A stretch of 64,000 nucleotides of DNA. Origin: Saccoglossus kowalevskii. Lineage: Eukaryota > Hemichordata > Enteropneusta > Harrimaniidae. Under the pieces are notes generated by a model, which made no database searches, was not told where the DNA came from, and was given only the letters and a program-made list of their open reading frames with translations. A program made the position numbers and the translations under genes. Shown piece by piece: positions 1 through 12,020 of the stretch (position 1 is the first letter of the stretch; every line of letters begins with the position of its first letter). Location: assembly GCF_000003605.2 (NCBI RefSeq), contig NW_003141821.1:122416-186415 (forward strand). The letters run 5' to 3'.

Positions 1-723
1 GGCCCACTCAAAAACATAAAGAAGTGAGGTCTGCAGTTCTTTTTTAATTTTTGTTTATTCGTGAAAAAAATGGTATTTTACAGAGTGTAAACAATAAAAC
101 ATCCACACTGCAAGGCTAGTTGACCAACATGTCTATTCTCTTGCTTGAGTGTGAAAGTACATGGTTTAGTGACTACCTCTTATGTTTTTAAATTTTAGAA
201 TTTCTTTTATTTGGGAAGGTTCTTCTATAAAAAAAATGGACAGATATATATATATAAATATAAATATAAATACAGTTACGAATATTGGAATGATATATTT
301 CGATCGGTAGAAATATTAATTCTAAATCAGTTGTAATAACTAGATCAGTTTATATAAAGATACCGGTTGTCAACCACAAAGAAATTTAGTTGTTATTCTC
401 GCGACTTGTTGCTATGGACACGACTCTTAGAGAGCATTTAATAACAGAGATGGAAACGCATATCGACAGAGGTACTATATTGCAATACGCATGCGTAGAT
501 GTAGAAGCATAAATATATTTTCATTGAGCATAAACTGTGAAAAACATGGTAACAACGTGGTATCTCTCAGTAGAGGTGTCATGGGGTCAAACACTATTGT
601 CTTACTTTTTCTTTTAATTGCAGGATTTAGAAAATGACTAAAAAATAATTGACGGATGTGGAGAAAGTACCCACTCAATTCAAACCACCTGACATCACGT
701 CGTGTTTAATATAAGGTTCATTA
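1..723. other. Noncoding AT-rich flank
   Basis: I see no supported gene here. The stretch is AT-rich, with a short TA/TAAA-type low-complexity run at about 244-272. The small open frames have no recognisable domain and no codon signal. Confidence 0.6.
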
Positions 724-1894
724 GGGCCCAAGCCCGAAGGGCTAGGTCCCTATTGTTATCGTCCGGTTTTTTCTTCAACTTCTGTCTTTCTTTCTTCCGT
801 AACTTCTTTCGTCAAGTTTTTTGAGAAAACCGCTAAACAGAATAGTTTGATATTTTTGGTTGGCCAATTGGTTCTGTAACCATATTGGATTGAAATAAAA
901 CCGGAAGTGGTTATTTGACCACTTTCCGAGGGTCTAGGCTCTCAGATTTTTTTATGGCATATAGTACAACTCATATGTAATAGATATCAGCAATGAAAAC
1001 CTTAGCGGTCACGTGACTTTTTCCGCCATATTTTTTTCTCCAAAAACAAACACATTTAAATCGTCTTCTTTCGAACCACTTGGCAAAATTCTCCCACACA
1101 TGGTATTTTATCATCTATATATGACGCACATTTCAGTTTGAAAAAATTGTTATGATTGGTCACATGGTTTGGCCGCCATTTTTTTTTTCTAAACAGGAAG
1201 TAGTTTTTTCCTCATGCCACATTTATGCCATTATCTTCTCATTTAATGTTTTGCATCTCTATATAGAATGAATATTAAAAAATATTTCAAATCAGTCATG
1301 TGGTTTGGCCGTCTTCTTGGATTATAGGTAAAATTGACCAAAACTTTGGATATTTGTTTCTCAAAAGAGCTTCAATCAATCAACTGGATATGCTGTGTAT
1401 ATGATGTACGGTCATAGTTTGTTGCAAGAAAAAATATTAGAATTTTAATCAGTCATGTGGTTTTGCCGCCATCTTAGATTTTGTATAAACGGTACTTTTG
1501 CAATTACATGTATTGTATTGGTGCGATTTGGCGAAATATTTTTATGTGTATTGTACTCTTGAGGTACAATCTTCCACCCGAATGACACATGGCTAAGTCA
1601 TGTGACTGGGCGCCCATGGGGTGGGGGCTTCTATCCTCATTAATATGCATAAGTGTTATATCTCAAACACTGTTGCAGCTCGGAAGATGAAACCTGTGGT
1701 ATTATGATGATGTTGAACATGGCTCATTTTATATTCTGTAAACCATATCTCGATAATCAAACCGGTTAAATACATGGAACCAACTGCATTTCGACTTCAT
1801 GGTTCCAATCATTCAAAATAACAATTGTGTATCATTAATTATGAAATATAATCTTGTCAGCTTGGGCCCCGCTGACGCCGCTTGCGGCTTTAAT
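724..1894 (+). repeat. GGGCCC-ended dispersed repeat, copy A
   Basis: The first of two copies of one repeat family in the window; the other is 54214-55896. Both begin with a GGGCCC box followed by a small hairpin (AGCCC-GAA-GGGCT) and then a pyrimidine-rich CTTC stretch. Both end with a GGGCCCC box followed by a second hairpin (GCCGC-TT-GCGGC) and TTTAAT. Inside are degenerate repeats of a core close to CATGGTTTGGCCGCCAT, at about 1160, 1300 and 1455. One unit of a longer internal repeat (ATTAATATGCATAA...) sits near 1638; copy B has about four. No protein is encoded, so this looks non-autonomous. The class is uncertain: the terminal hairpins are compatible with a Helitron-like element, but no diagnostic end was confirmed. 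Confidence 0.75.
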
Positions 1895-4080
1895 ATATCT
1901 TTTTCTTACTGATATGTCTATGTTGTGTAATATACACATCATGTATTTTTTGGGTAACCGCAACGCACGACACTGGCCTGGAGTTAAAGCTTGAGTGATT
2001 AACTCTGTTCACGATCGTCTTACACAAGTAAGAACTAGAATACTAGTATTAATAAGTAATGGCAATACACGCTATCTATCCTAATTCCGCAGTAGTATGA
2101 TTTAGCTGGAATTTGGCCATTTTATTTCTCTTTTCCCTTTTTCATGTTACCATGGTTACGAGAACGTTATACTCACTTTGTGTTTTATAGAAATTATCTA
2201 TTGTCATAGCCTGATTTGTTAATTTTGATTTTTTAAATAAAGTTAATCTACCATTTTACATTGATTTTCATCTTTTTCCAAGTTAATTAGTGGATTTTTC
2301 AAAAATGCCCTCTCTTCATGCCTTATAGTTTGATTAAATTAGCTCTTAATTAAAAGGTATTTAATTAAAATTTGAATCACTTCTAAATTATGCATGTATT
2401 TTGGGGAAGGGAGGTTGTAATCACAATGCATGCTGGGATTTGTTTCTGTAAAATGTGATTGTCTGTACGTAGCAAAGTATATTTAATTTTTGTATCTGTA
2501 CATTTTATCGAAATGTATAGTCGAGGTATTTTATTATTGCATGACATTGAAGTTCAATTGTTCCAAATTGATGATGCTCGAATATTTATAAAAGTCCATT
2601 CCTCCAGAATCAATTGCATGTTGGAATTTGTGTTGGTTGTTTCTGATTTCACGATGTTTGGTTTTTATTATTTAAAAATTATTCAGTGCAGTGTATTCTG
2701 GAAATCATTGTGACTTCAGGCTAAAATTAATTGTTCAATGTTGCTGGATGCTCTGGTCTTGGGTACTTTTATTTCAATTCCGTTCTTTTTTTGTTTGCAC
2801 GTCTTTTTATAGCAGATAGTGACTCGGCTCTTCAAACTCGATTTGTGTGTTTGTTTGTTTCTCTATGTTCTGAAATTATATCTTAGTAGCATCGAAGTAC
2901 ATCATGATGAAATCGAATTGCATGATGGGACTTTGCAGCTAATACTAGATGTCAACCCTGATTTGTGAGATTGTGCATTACCGTTGTTCAGTCAATCACG
3001 CATTACCTAATCAACAGTAAGATACAGTTTAATCATTTATTTCTGGATGACACGAAATTGACTACACGGTGGGTCTAAAACTAAATTACAGGACGTATGA
3101 CAGCAGTCAACATTGTACACACTTACTTGGGTGATACATGTTCTTAATTCTATATGCCAAGTAACTTTATTTATAACGTGATCTTAATCCTAAAAGTAAA
3201 GATTTTAATTCTACGCCATGGCAGTGATTGGGTGAAAAGCCTGACCAATAACATAGTACATAATATAATTAAAAATGGCCTGTAATTACTGAAAATATGC
3301 TTCCTAGTCATAAGGATCAATACACTAGTGAAAGATGCTAAAATGCGTACAACTATTGACTAACATAATAATACATAATTACGTAAATGGAATATAACAC
3401 ACATTAATTTTCTCGCATCTATAAAGTAACAATGAATCAAAACAAGTAAGTGTCAATACAAAGTAGCCCAAACTAAAACATGCCTGAGTAGTCAGTGAAA
3501 AACCCCTATGCCTGGCGTAAGCTGTTTTTGTGTCCATGCTTATATTTATGCTCTAAGAAGTTAGTTATTGAACTTTTAATATGAGGCAATGCATTGTTTC
3601 TTTCCAACAACAAATACCAAGATATTGTTAATGATACTCTGAACATTGCTATCTAGTTCATTACGTAACTGGCCGTTCAAACTTGGACTTTAATTGTTTA
3701 TGCAAGCCAGGGTACTGACCCTGTGTTTTTTTTCCGTGGGCACAATGTAGTTTCAATACCCCGGCTATATGTTTAAATTGTCAAAAGTCAAAGTATTAGT
3801 ATAAGATCATAATCGTTGCTATGTGTTGCTATGGTCGACATCTCTTCTGAGTTCTATCTTGTCTTGTATTTTATTGTAGCTTGTAATAACCAGTTATTTG
3901 TTTATATTATTGAAACAGATAATTATTGACCAGTCGTAATTCAATACATGTAGACATGAACATGAGAAATGAAGTGTTGTACTAATGCACGTAAACCATT
4001 ATATACATGACATGACTGTACTCATAATCAAGAACGAAAAATCAACACACATAACAGTTATTTTACGATTTGTAGTGATT
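1895..4080. other. No gene recognised
   Basis: AT-rich sequence upstream of the GPCR gene. No open frame resembles a known family, and I see no repeat shared with the rest of the window. Confidence 0.5.
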
Positions 4081-4340
4081 TCCAGTTCGCCTAAAATGTA
4101 ATGTAATAAGTGAATTGTATGGGTCCCTAACTTAGCAATTAATATGCCTTGCAATTAAGATGGATTTCAATAAATAGAATATATGTGATACATATCTGTA
4201 ACATATATTAAATTGTATCCTGTACAACTGGGGTATCATGTGTATGATAATACGTTTGTACTCAACGACCAAACGGATATTATAATATTACTAAAAGCGG
4301 TCTAAACTGGTCGCATCTATTCCGTACGCCAACTTTCCGT
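4081..4340 (+). promoter_or_regulatory. Duplicated upstream block of the GPCR gene
   Basis: This stretch before the GPCR coding region aligns, with gaps, to 9841-10160 upstream of the GPCR pseudogene. Shared words include CCTAAAATGTAATGTA, CTTGCAATTA, GATTTCAATAAA, GGGGTATCAT and CGACCRAACGGAT. It therefore belonged to the duplicated unit and probably holds the promoter and 5' UTR. No TATA box or initiator can be assigned with confidence. Confidence 0.55.
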
Positions 4341-4465
4341 GGAGGCAAGCATATGAATCCGTGCGTGTACTAGAGCTCTACTTAGACAAACTTGTCTATC
4401 ATCATTCAACGAGTATTAACAGAATCGCTGTTACAGTCACCATCGTGTCTAAAGCAGAATTAATC

Positions 4466-5401
4466 ATGGAGTTTGAGAATCGTTCAAACTCGACTTCTAT
4501 CGCTGAAAATGTTCCATTCAGATACCCTGAATATCTACAACTGATTGTTGGCATTATTGGAGTCATCGGAAACGCTCTTGTTTTCATACTGGTTGCAAAA
4601 GTGAAGTTTCTGCAGACTACACCAAACCTGTTCGTAGCAAGCTTGGCGATGACGGATTTATTAGCGTCTTTGCTAATTCTTGCTAAGTTGGTTTATATGA
4701 CATATCCAGTACCTGACTATTTCCATATGACTCTATACTGTAAAGTCGTTCTTTCAGATGTGTTCTTTTGGATGACTGCAATATCCTCGGTTTTCATTCT
4801 TATTGGCGTAACCATTGACAGATTTTGTGCGATTGTGTATCCATTTCGTTACCAAGCTTCTTTCACCAACGCAAAAGCATACATTCTTATCGTCTTGGCT
4901 TGGATGCTAGCAATCGTATTCGTATTGTTCATTCCATTTGTTTACGAATACCAAAACGGGAAATGCTTACAAGACTTTAACAATAGAACACACCAAGTTG
5001 TAACAGGTATAGGATTTTTCCTTTTTACTTACATATTTCCAATGATTTTTATGGTTTTCGCATACACCAAGATGTTCAAAGTTATTTGTAATGCTTCGTC
5101 TGATGTTCAATCGCAGTCATCGGCGATATCAAGTCGCGTGCGTATACTGAAGATGCTGACCACCGTAGTTGTCGTGTTTTTTATTTGCTGGAGTCCGAAC
5201 CAATGGATGTATTTTCTATTATCTACGTTTGAAGTTCGAGTAGACTTCTATTCGACATACTACGAAACAACAGTATTAATGTGCCTCGGCAACTCATGCA
5301 TCAATCCGTTTATCTACGCGCTGAAAAGTCGGCAGTTTTATGAAGGATTCCGTACACTTGTGGGCTGTACAAACACCATTGATCACGTGGATGGCATATA
5401 G
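4466..5401 (+). CDS. Class A (rhodopsin-like) G protein-coupled receptor, single exon
   Basis: A 311-residue seven-helix receptor of the plasma membrane, expected to signal through heterotrimeric G proteins. The frame is open back to 4361, but the first ATG is at 4466; the upstream codons start at GTG and are not used here. The N-terminus has two N-glycosylation sequons (N5-R-S, N8-S-T). Landmarks from this start: TM1 GN at 35-36, TM2 LAMTD with D64, C92 at the top of TM3, DRF at 118-120, W146 in TM4, C167 in the second extracellular loop as the disulphide partner, P192 in TM5, CWSP at 241-244 in TM6, and NPFIY at 280-284 in TM7. The C-tail is short, with C301 a possible palmitoylation site. 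All hallmarks are present, so it looks functional. The layout suggests a peptide-receptor type, but the ligand cannot be named. Two decayed paralogues lie downstream. An AATAAA is at 5604. Confidence 0.93.
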   Translation: MEFENRSNSTSIAENVPFRYPEYLQLIVGIIGVIGNALVFILVAKVKFLQTTPNLFVASLAMTDLLASLLILAKLVYMTYPVPDYFHMTLYCKVVLSDVFFWMTAISSVFILIGVTIDRFCAIVYPFRYQASFTNAKAYILIVLAWMLAIVFVLFIPFVYEYQNGKCLQDFNNRTHQVVTGIGFFLFTYIFPMIFMVFAYTKMFKVICNASSDVQSQSSAISSRVRILKMLTTVVVVFFICWSPNQWMYFLLSTFEVRVDFYSTYYETTVLMCLGNSCINPFIYALKSRQFYEGFRTLVGCTNTIDHVDGI

Positions 5402-6891
5402 ACATCGTTATTCTTACTGATATGACTATGATATACATATTTTGTTCTTAAGCAAAATAGAGGTGTTACGATTTACAAATCTTGACAAAAATAATGTAAA
5501 ACAACCACAGTTTTAAGATATTCAAAATATCGTTTTTTTATATTGCTATGTTTAATAGCAATTAGAATAAATTAGTTGTCATACGACCAACATTCATGAA
5601 CTGAATAAAATGGCTTAAATATTTAACTGAATCGAGATCTCGCGACTGTGAGCACTATTTATAACTATTGTGGCATATGATCAACTGATCAAAACAGGGA
5701 CACATAATACAATTACTAATACGAATTATTATCGCCAGAAATGTTAATATATTGCGCATTTTGCGAGAAAACTCTCAATGAGGATCGTGCGCGTTCATCG
5801 CAGCATCACTTCGAATCGAACACGTGTCTGTTACTCGCCTGGTCTGTCGTCTGCTTACGCTCGGTTTTATCTCCCGGCAAATATGCTAAGTCCGCTAAAA
5901 AATACACGAGCGTGCCGTTTATAACTTCTAAATACTGTACAGTTAAATATTTCCCGCATTAGTTGTAATGCAGCTAACTTAGAGGAAGCTTAATAACATT
6001 TATTCTTAGAAAAGTTATTTTACACATGGTTTTCCATGTTACTAGTACTGTTATTGGATATATTTTTTTAATTCTACCGAAAATATTTCTCGTAGTTACT
6101 TATTTTAGACTTATTTGTTATCACGCTTGTTATGTGCAATACCAGTATACGCTGTTGACTGATTTACCATAGTAACGTCACGTACACACGATGTTGCAGG
6201 ATTATTTATTATTTATAACAACTTGCATATATTCACAGGAATCTCATAAATTGTATATTGTATATGAATTGTGTTTTGTAGTGGCAAGCCGGCAATGTTT
6301 TAACCTTTGATACACACCATTTGTAATCACTTGACCGCGCCAACGGTCACATCCATTGGTCGATCGATTTACTTTGCCACGCTTGGAGTTTTATTGGAGA
6401 ATGTGAGATTGTGTAATAGAAGTGAAGAGCAGGATACCATTCGTTGATTGCTGGTTTTAGGATTGAAGCTGATCTATCCGTAATGGCCTAATGGGTATTC
6501 CATCTATCCAGTGTGATTGTTATCTGCCAAGGTCCCACACTACGTTTCTTTCGTAGTAAATGTTTTAACTGCCGTGGTAAATAATTGTGAAAACTGGAAT
6601 AGAAAGTAATGATTTCAAATGTCACGTCTTCACGTTATTCTTCGTGTTTAATAAGAGCTAAACAAAATAAATTATTACGACATTAGAATATTTTAAATAC
6701 TATGTATTCAAAATTGAAATGTCTGTTTAAATACTATGTATTCAAAATTGAAATGTCTGTGTAGTGCTACATTATTATGTACAGTTACTCAATTATTTGT
6801 AAATGATATGTAGTGCATTAAATTAATGCGTAGATAATAAAGATCATTAATAATGTTGACAAATGCTTAATATTCATTACATGTAAAAAGA
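5402..6891. other. GPCR 3' flank, no gene recognised
   Basis: Contains candidate polyadenylation signals after the GPCR stop and otherwise AT-rich unique-looking sequence. The open frame at 5741-5962 has no domain and is not called. A short exact tandem duplication lies at 6692-6759. Confidence 0.5.
6692..6759. repeat. Exact 34-bp tandem duplication
   Basis: Two adjacent identical 34-bp units, 6692-6725 and 6726-6759, each beginning TTTAAATACTATGTATTC. Identity of the copies indicates a recent slippage or duplication event. Confidence 0.9.
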
Positions 6892-6893
6892 TA

Positions 6894-7369
6894 GACTGGC
6901 GCAGTCGGGGCGATTAGTTTGTTTTTGTAGTTTAAATAAAATTAAATAAATTGCGAAATGGAGGTGTAACTGCGAAATCACCCCGACTGGTTTATTCTGC
7001 ATGGCCCTCTATCGACACTGCAGGAACCCGTCGATTTTTCAACGGGTAATTATGTTAATGAGTGTTCTAATTGACAATCATCTGATGCCAATCACAGCGT
7101 CTCTTCAACTGACCTCTGANNNNNNNNNNNNNNNNNNNNNNNNNNNNNNNNNNNNNNNNNNNNNNNNNNACCTTTACCATGTTGACCTCATTATGCACGT
7201 ATTTCCGCGCCCACCTCATTATAATATGTGTATCATGAATATTTATTAGCAATGAATTTCCTGCAGAATAAACCAGTCGGGGTGATATCGCGCTAACACC
7301 TCCATTTCACGATTTTTTTTATTTTATTTAAACTACAAAAACAAATTAATCGCCCCGACTGCGCCAGTC
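6894..7369. mobile_element. MITE with about 110-bp terminal inverted repeats and TA target duplication
   Basis: The left arm (6894 to about 7003) starts GACTGGCGCAGTCGGGGCGA. The reverse complement of the right arm (about 7262-7369) starts the same way and matches for roughly 110 bp with a handful of differences, down to TTTATTCTGCA. The element is flanked on both sides by TA (6892-6893, 7370-7371), the target duplication typical of the Tc1/mariner group. A 50-base N gap (7120-7169) lies in its middle. No transposase fits in the remaining 250 bp or so, so it is non-autonomous. Confidence 0.85.
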
Positions 7370-7379
7370 TAGTAAAAGG

Positions 7380-7955
7380 TTAGCCGGGCGTGTTGCAATT
7401 CTGCGTACAATTTGGCATTGTTTAAGTGCCGCAGGAGTGCTTTTGTGTCAATGTATGTTTCAGTACAATATTCAGTAAAGCTGCGTGGTTTGGGGCAATA
7501 CGAGCAAGACTGAACTTATTAAAATGCATAAACTACAAAAACGTACCCTCTGTCTCATTTTAGACGCTGACCAAAATTTCCTCCCATCTGAAATGTTTTG
7601 TCTTCTACAAGTCATGCAAATCAATCACAGAATTGACTGTTTCATGGTCCATTATCTGGTAATATATCTGATTATCGTATAAACTTTATAAACGCCGATA
7701 TGCTTGACAATCCGTGTGCATATACACACGTGAACTCGTGCATATGATTACATATTTTGTATTCAGCTTTCCCCGAGAAGCTTATTCGACTAAGCCAGTG
7801 TAATAATAGTAAAAGACGTGTCATTTTATGGCGCTGCAAATTAAACAGTGCAAATGCAAATAATTTTGCAAACGCATTTGATATTTTTCTCATAACAATC
7901 ACTCTACACTTAACCGATCATTCTATTTATTATTACTATCTATATATTTAACACA
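7380..7955 (+). pseudogene. LINE 3' tail fragment (end of reverse transcriptase ORF)
   Basis: The frame at 7485-7682 reads WGNTSKTELIKMHKLQKRTL followed by an INHRIDCF-like stretch. This is the conserved C-terminal block of many non-LTR retrotransposon ORF2 proteins. It continues, with frameshifts and stops, into a second block at 7757-7951. There is no reverse transcriptase core, so this is a truncated dead copy, with the MITE directly upstream. Confidence 0.65.
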
Positions 7956-9840
7956 GATGAATACTACTGTAACAAGTATGCAGTAGATATTCCTTGTGTA
8001 ATGTCATAATGAACACCTTCTATTCACATATATTCATTAAAAGTATACAAATCAGCAAAACTCACAATTTATAGAAAAACACACATCCAATTAAATAAAT
8101 GTGAATAAAATAATATAAATAGATTCAAATTATATAGTCATATTAAAATGGATAAATACATAGATATTAATATCTACTGTTAACTGCACATTTGGATATG
8201 AACATTTCTCGACTAGTCTCAAACGTGTCCCCAAAAAGACTCATAAATGTATAAAGTATCACAATATCTCACCTGATTTTATGAGATTTTTATTCGGTCA
8301 TGCTGAAGTTTTAGGTAAATATTACGTGGTAGCACAGTGGAGTTCGAATTGGTAAAATTCTGCCACTAAACTGTCCTTCATCATACCAAATTGTCAGCCA
8401 CCAATGCCTGAAGTCATCTGGAACTTGATTTAAGAAGCTGTAGGTGTTTATTGGACAGTTTGGGTCAAGCAATTTTCTGTTAATGAACATGTGCTTGTTT
8501 AACATAGGAATGCAATACAAACACATTTTGGAGTGCTGTTAACAATGATATTCCAATTATCAGGTTTACTGCCTTATAAATGCCATCTGCAATGTATGAA
8601 TATGATTTTCATTTGTTATTTTATTAGGTTTTGTCACATGATTTATTTTCAAATGTTGTTTGGAATAAATGCTGACTCTTTATACTGATGTCAGAGTGTC
8701 TTTGTTCATTGTGACCATTAATTATATTCATGTTTTAAATGTGTCTGAAATATGTTTATATTTCTCATATGTTGAAACATGTTTCACATATGTTTACATA
8801 AAATACAATCTCCAAACATGTCATGGACATGCCCTAACAGTGTGTTTTCCATCTTCCACAGGAAGAATGTATTCGTTACAATTATTTTCACTGCTATCAT
8901 ATTAACGTAAATATATTTTAAAATACATCCATCATATCATAGTATGATCGTCTCATCGGAAAACATAGCCCTCGTTATTCCTTGTGCAACAGTGATTACA
9001 TATATTGTGAAATAACAGGTATGGATGGATGGGTATCAAAACGATGATATATTGCGTTTGTTTATGATTGCATAGATACTGCATCACCCCAGTGTACGTA
9101 ACTCCATCACTGCCGGATACACATATGTCTTATAATGAACCACTCGTTGTTGATCGAGTCACCAGACTCGTTGAAACTGAAGATCGAAGGTTCAAATGCC
9201 AGGTGCTAGCTAGGTAAAAGTCAAAATTTTCCAGTTACCTGAAGTGTATTATTTCATGATTTTGTTTAATGACGGATAATAACAACGAAATTGTTGAGCG
9301 TTTTGAAAAGTGTTCATTTGAAACCAAGACAAGTTTTAACAAAGCGTGACCGCAATTTCACATATGTTTTACTGTAGACACATATTTGTGCCAATATTAC
9401 ACAACTCAATGTATTAAGAGTGGTAAGGCAATTTCAATCACAGAAAAAAAACATCACTGTATATAGGTACACTTGCTAAGAAGCACGGGTGCCTTGAAAG
9501 AACTAAAACCAAATTATATTCTATTGGAAAAAGCAACACACTGAGTTGACATGAGTTGTTATAATGTGCGTTGTCATGTGTCTGGTTGTGCAAGAAAGAT
9601 CTGAAATTCAAAACAATGATTTTAAGGTAAATGCTAGGAGTACCATTGACGGAAAAGAGCAGAAACGAAAGGACGATTGATTCGGGAGATCAGTTTGGTC
9701 AAATAAAGTGATAATGTCATTTCAATATGAAATAAAGACAATGTATTTAGTCATCACAGCCTACTAACTTAACGGAAAACAAGTTGAGGTAGATAAAGAG
9801 GGAAGTACACAGACAGCATAACTACTTTTTTTTTTATTAA
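7956..9840. other. No gene recognised
   Basis: AT-rich DNA without a supported coding region. A weak tRNA-like B-box (GGTTCAAATGCC) occurs at about 9190 after a possible A-box-like stretch; it may be an old SINE but is too diverged to call. Confidence 0.45.
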
Positions 9841-10160
9841 TTTCACAATTCTCCTAAAATGTAATGTATACTATAGAACGAATATATGCATCGTTAGCCC
9901 TGGGTGCAATCAATTCGTCTTGCAATTAGGATAGATTTCAATAAAAAGAATGATTAAGTGTTTTCTGTACATCAGGGGTATCATACACACGTCATACATA
10001 TGTTGTTTCTTCGTATACGATAACATAAATTTAATGTTTGTAGTAAAACCCTATCAGGTATTTGTCAGCGACCGAACGGATGTTCAGATACATGCCTAAT
10101 GATAGAGACAAATACTAAGGGCAGCATAAACTCGTCGCAACTATAGCGTACGCCGCATCA
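9841..10160 (+). repeat. Paralogous copy of the GPCR upstream block
   Basis: Aligns with 4081-4340 before the intact receptor, ending in a shared CGTACGCC word just upstream of the coding homology. It shows that regulatory DNA was duplicated with the gene, consistent with DNA-level segmental duplication rather than retroposition. Confidence 0.6.
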
Positions 10161-11165
10161 AATTGGAGCATATCGTTGCTGTCGTTACTGCCTATGCGGA
10201 AGGCATATACATTTGTCATTGCGCCCTACATTAACATCGACAACTTTGTCAAGGAATCACTGAATGCAGGTTATTAACAACGGTAGCATAGTGATTGGTG
10301 CATGATACTCTTAATTTGTAGAACCAAGTTCAAATCCTAACTTGTTTGGGCTCAACGGGAAGGCTAAATCAACTAGTAGAGATTCATTCACTAACGAATG
10401 CAATAGAGGGAACACTGGTTAAGGTCTGACGGGGCTTGTGTTCGACAAAGGTCTGGTTGATGACAGAATAGCAATTGCCAAACGATAGAATGATGGTCAC
10501 ATAGCCATATAACATAGCCCCAAACTGGTCTCTGTGTGGCAAGTTTAACTTCCATTTCAGCTCTGGCACTTGCAACCTACACATAACGATTTCAGGGGAG
10601 TCAACAAAGATATGCAATGCTCGGAACTGTCACATGGCACAAATATATCTTTAAAAATCGTAAACGTACTTGTTTTCATATTATTATTTCATAAATTACT
10701 GCAGACTACACCAAGCTAGACTCATTTGTTAGCGTCGTTGTTCATTCAAGTCAAATTGGTTTATATCACCTTTCTGGTTCGTTCGTTCTTTCCGATGATA
10801 CTTTGAGGGCGACTGCAATATTTGTTTAGTTTGACAGTTGAGTTGTAACAGGTGTAGGATTCTTCTTTTTCACTTACATATTTACAATTATTTTATTGGT
10901 GTTCGCGTACAATAGGATATTCATAAGATTCGTAATACTTCGTCTGATATGCAGGCGGTCTCTTTAGATGTTGTTCTTTGCGTCATAAATATGTGTATGC
11001 AAATGCTAAATATTCTACATTTGAGATCAGACCTGTCATTTTCGAAATGGGCTCCTTATACCGTGTACAATGGAAAATATATGCATTTTTTAAAATATTT
11101 ATGCACCATATTCAATGCAAAGAAAACTGGTATCACAAAATAAAAACAGTTTTGTATAGCTAATA
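10140..11165 (+). pseudogene. Degenerate GPCR paralogue (pseudogene 1)
   Basis: Homology to the intact receptor resumes at about 10697 (CTGCAGACTACACCAA, the TM1-TM2 loop) and runs through parts of TM2 and TM3. It then jumps to TM5 (GTTGTAACAGGTGTAGGATT..., about 10845-10945). The N-terminus and TM1 are missing; about 10270-10690 holds unrelated sequence, including a tRNA-like stretch. TM3 end to TM4 is deleted. Frameshifts and stops break every frame. The final part, about 10955-11080, is shared with pseudogene 2 but not obviously with the intact gene. It keeps an uninterrupted ATTCAAGT site at 10744-10751, where pseudogene 2 carries an insertion. Confidence 0.8.
10280..10350 (+). repeat. 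Possible tRNA-derived SINE head
   Basis: TAGCATAGTGATTGGTGCA resembles a pol III A-box, and AGTTCAAATCC about 40 bp later resembles a B-box. The cloverleaf is not complete, so this is not a functional tRNA. It lies inside sequence that replaces the first helix of GPCR pseudogene 1. Confidence 0.4.
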
Positions 11166-12020
11166 GTCATCAGAGTAGTTTTCCAGAAATAGCTTACAAT
11201 TTTGTGACTCGCATATATCAAATGCAAACATTCGTTTTTTTTTGTATGAGCACTGAATAGAATAGAAGTGCCGCTGGATGTGAGGTATTTAACTCGTTTG
11301 GCAGGCTACGCTTAAATTGTAGATTCGAGGAATTGGCACAAAAGATGCATACAAGAGGTTCTTCACTTTCCGAACACAGCAAGATCTGATTGAACTCACA
11401 GTTTGAGGTCTGGTTGTAATCTTAATTACATCCTTTACATGTCTACCAAGAATACACAGATTACAAACCACTGATGACTGGATAACAAAGGTTCATAACG
11501 CATGCGTAGATGTTGCACTGTCGCGATGAATAATACAGATGATAATATATCTATAAGCATAACGTATGGATGCTTATAATACTAGTGGAGTAACTAGATC
11601 ATCTATTAGTGCTCCTCATTGTTTCTCCACAAACAAAATTAAGCTGTCCATAACCAAGTTCGTATAATTATATAATATTGCAAGTTACATATAAAATTTG
11701 GTGTATTTCATGTTAAGTGTCTTTATATATTACATTACACATTATGGCATCAGTAAATCAGTAAAGTGGTCGGCTATGATTAAACCGGGCAATTATTGTG
11801 TAAAAATGTGATAATAGGTCAGGTCAAATAACGTATGATAGCGCATGTTTATAACATATCTGGGACATATTATTTGTGCAAACATAAAATTAGAACGACA
11901 TTACGAAAACGCACAAAGCAGGTAAATGCGAGTGCATCCAAATATCTTCGGGAAAACCTTGGACTCTGACGACAAACGTGTGTTAATGAACTGCCAGCAA
12001 GGTTAGACTAGCACATGATT
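11166..12020. other. No gene; distal part of the GPCR duplication
   Basis: No coding sequence seen. A short stretch near 11765 (GGTCGGCTATGATT) resembles 53215 downstream of pseudogene 2 (GGTCGGCTACGATT), so the duplicated block may reach this far. Confidence 0.4.

Noticed and set aside
4361-4465. N-terminal extension of the GPCR beginning at GTG 4361
   Set aside because: No ATG occurs in frame before 4466, GTG starts are not expected in animal genes, and the ATG at 4466 gives a normal short N-terminus with glycosylation sequons.
10280-10350. tRNA gene
   Set aside because: A- and B-box-like words are present, but acceptor and anticodon stems do not form. At most a SINE relic.
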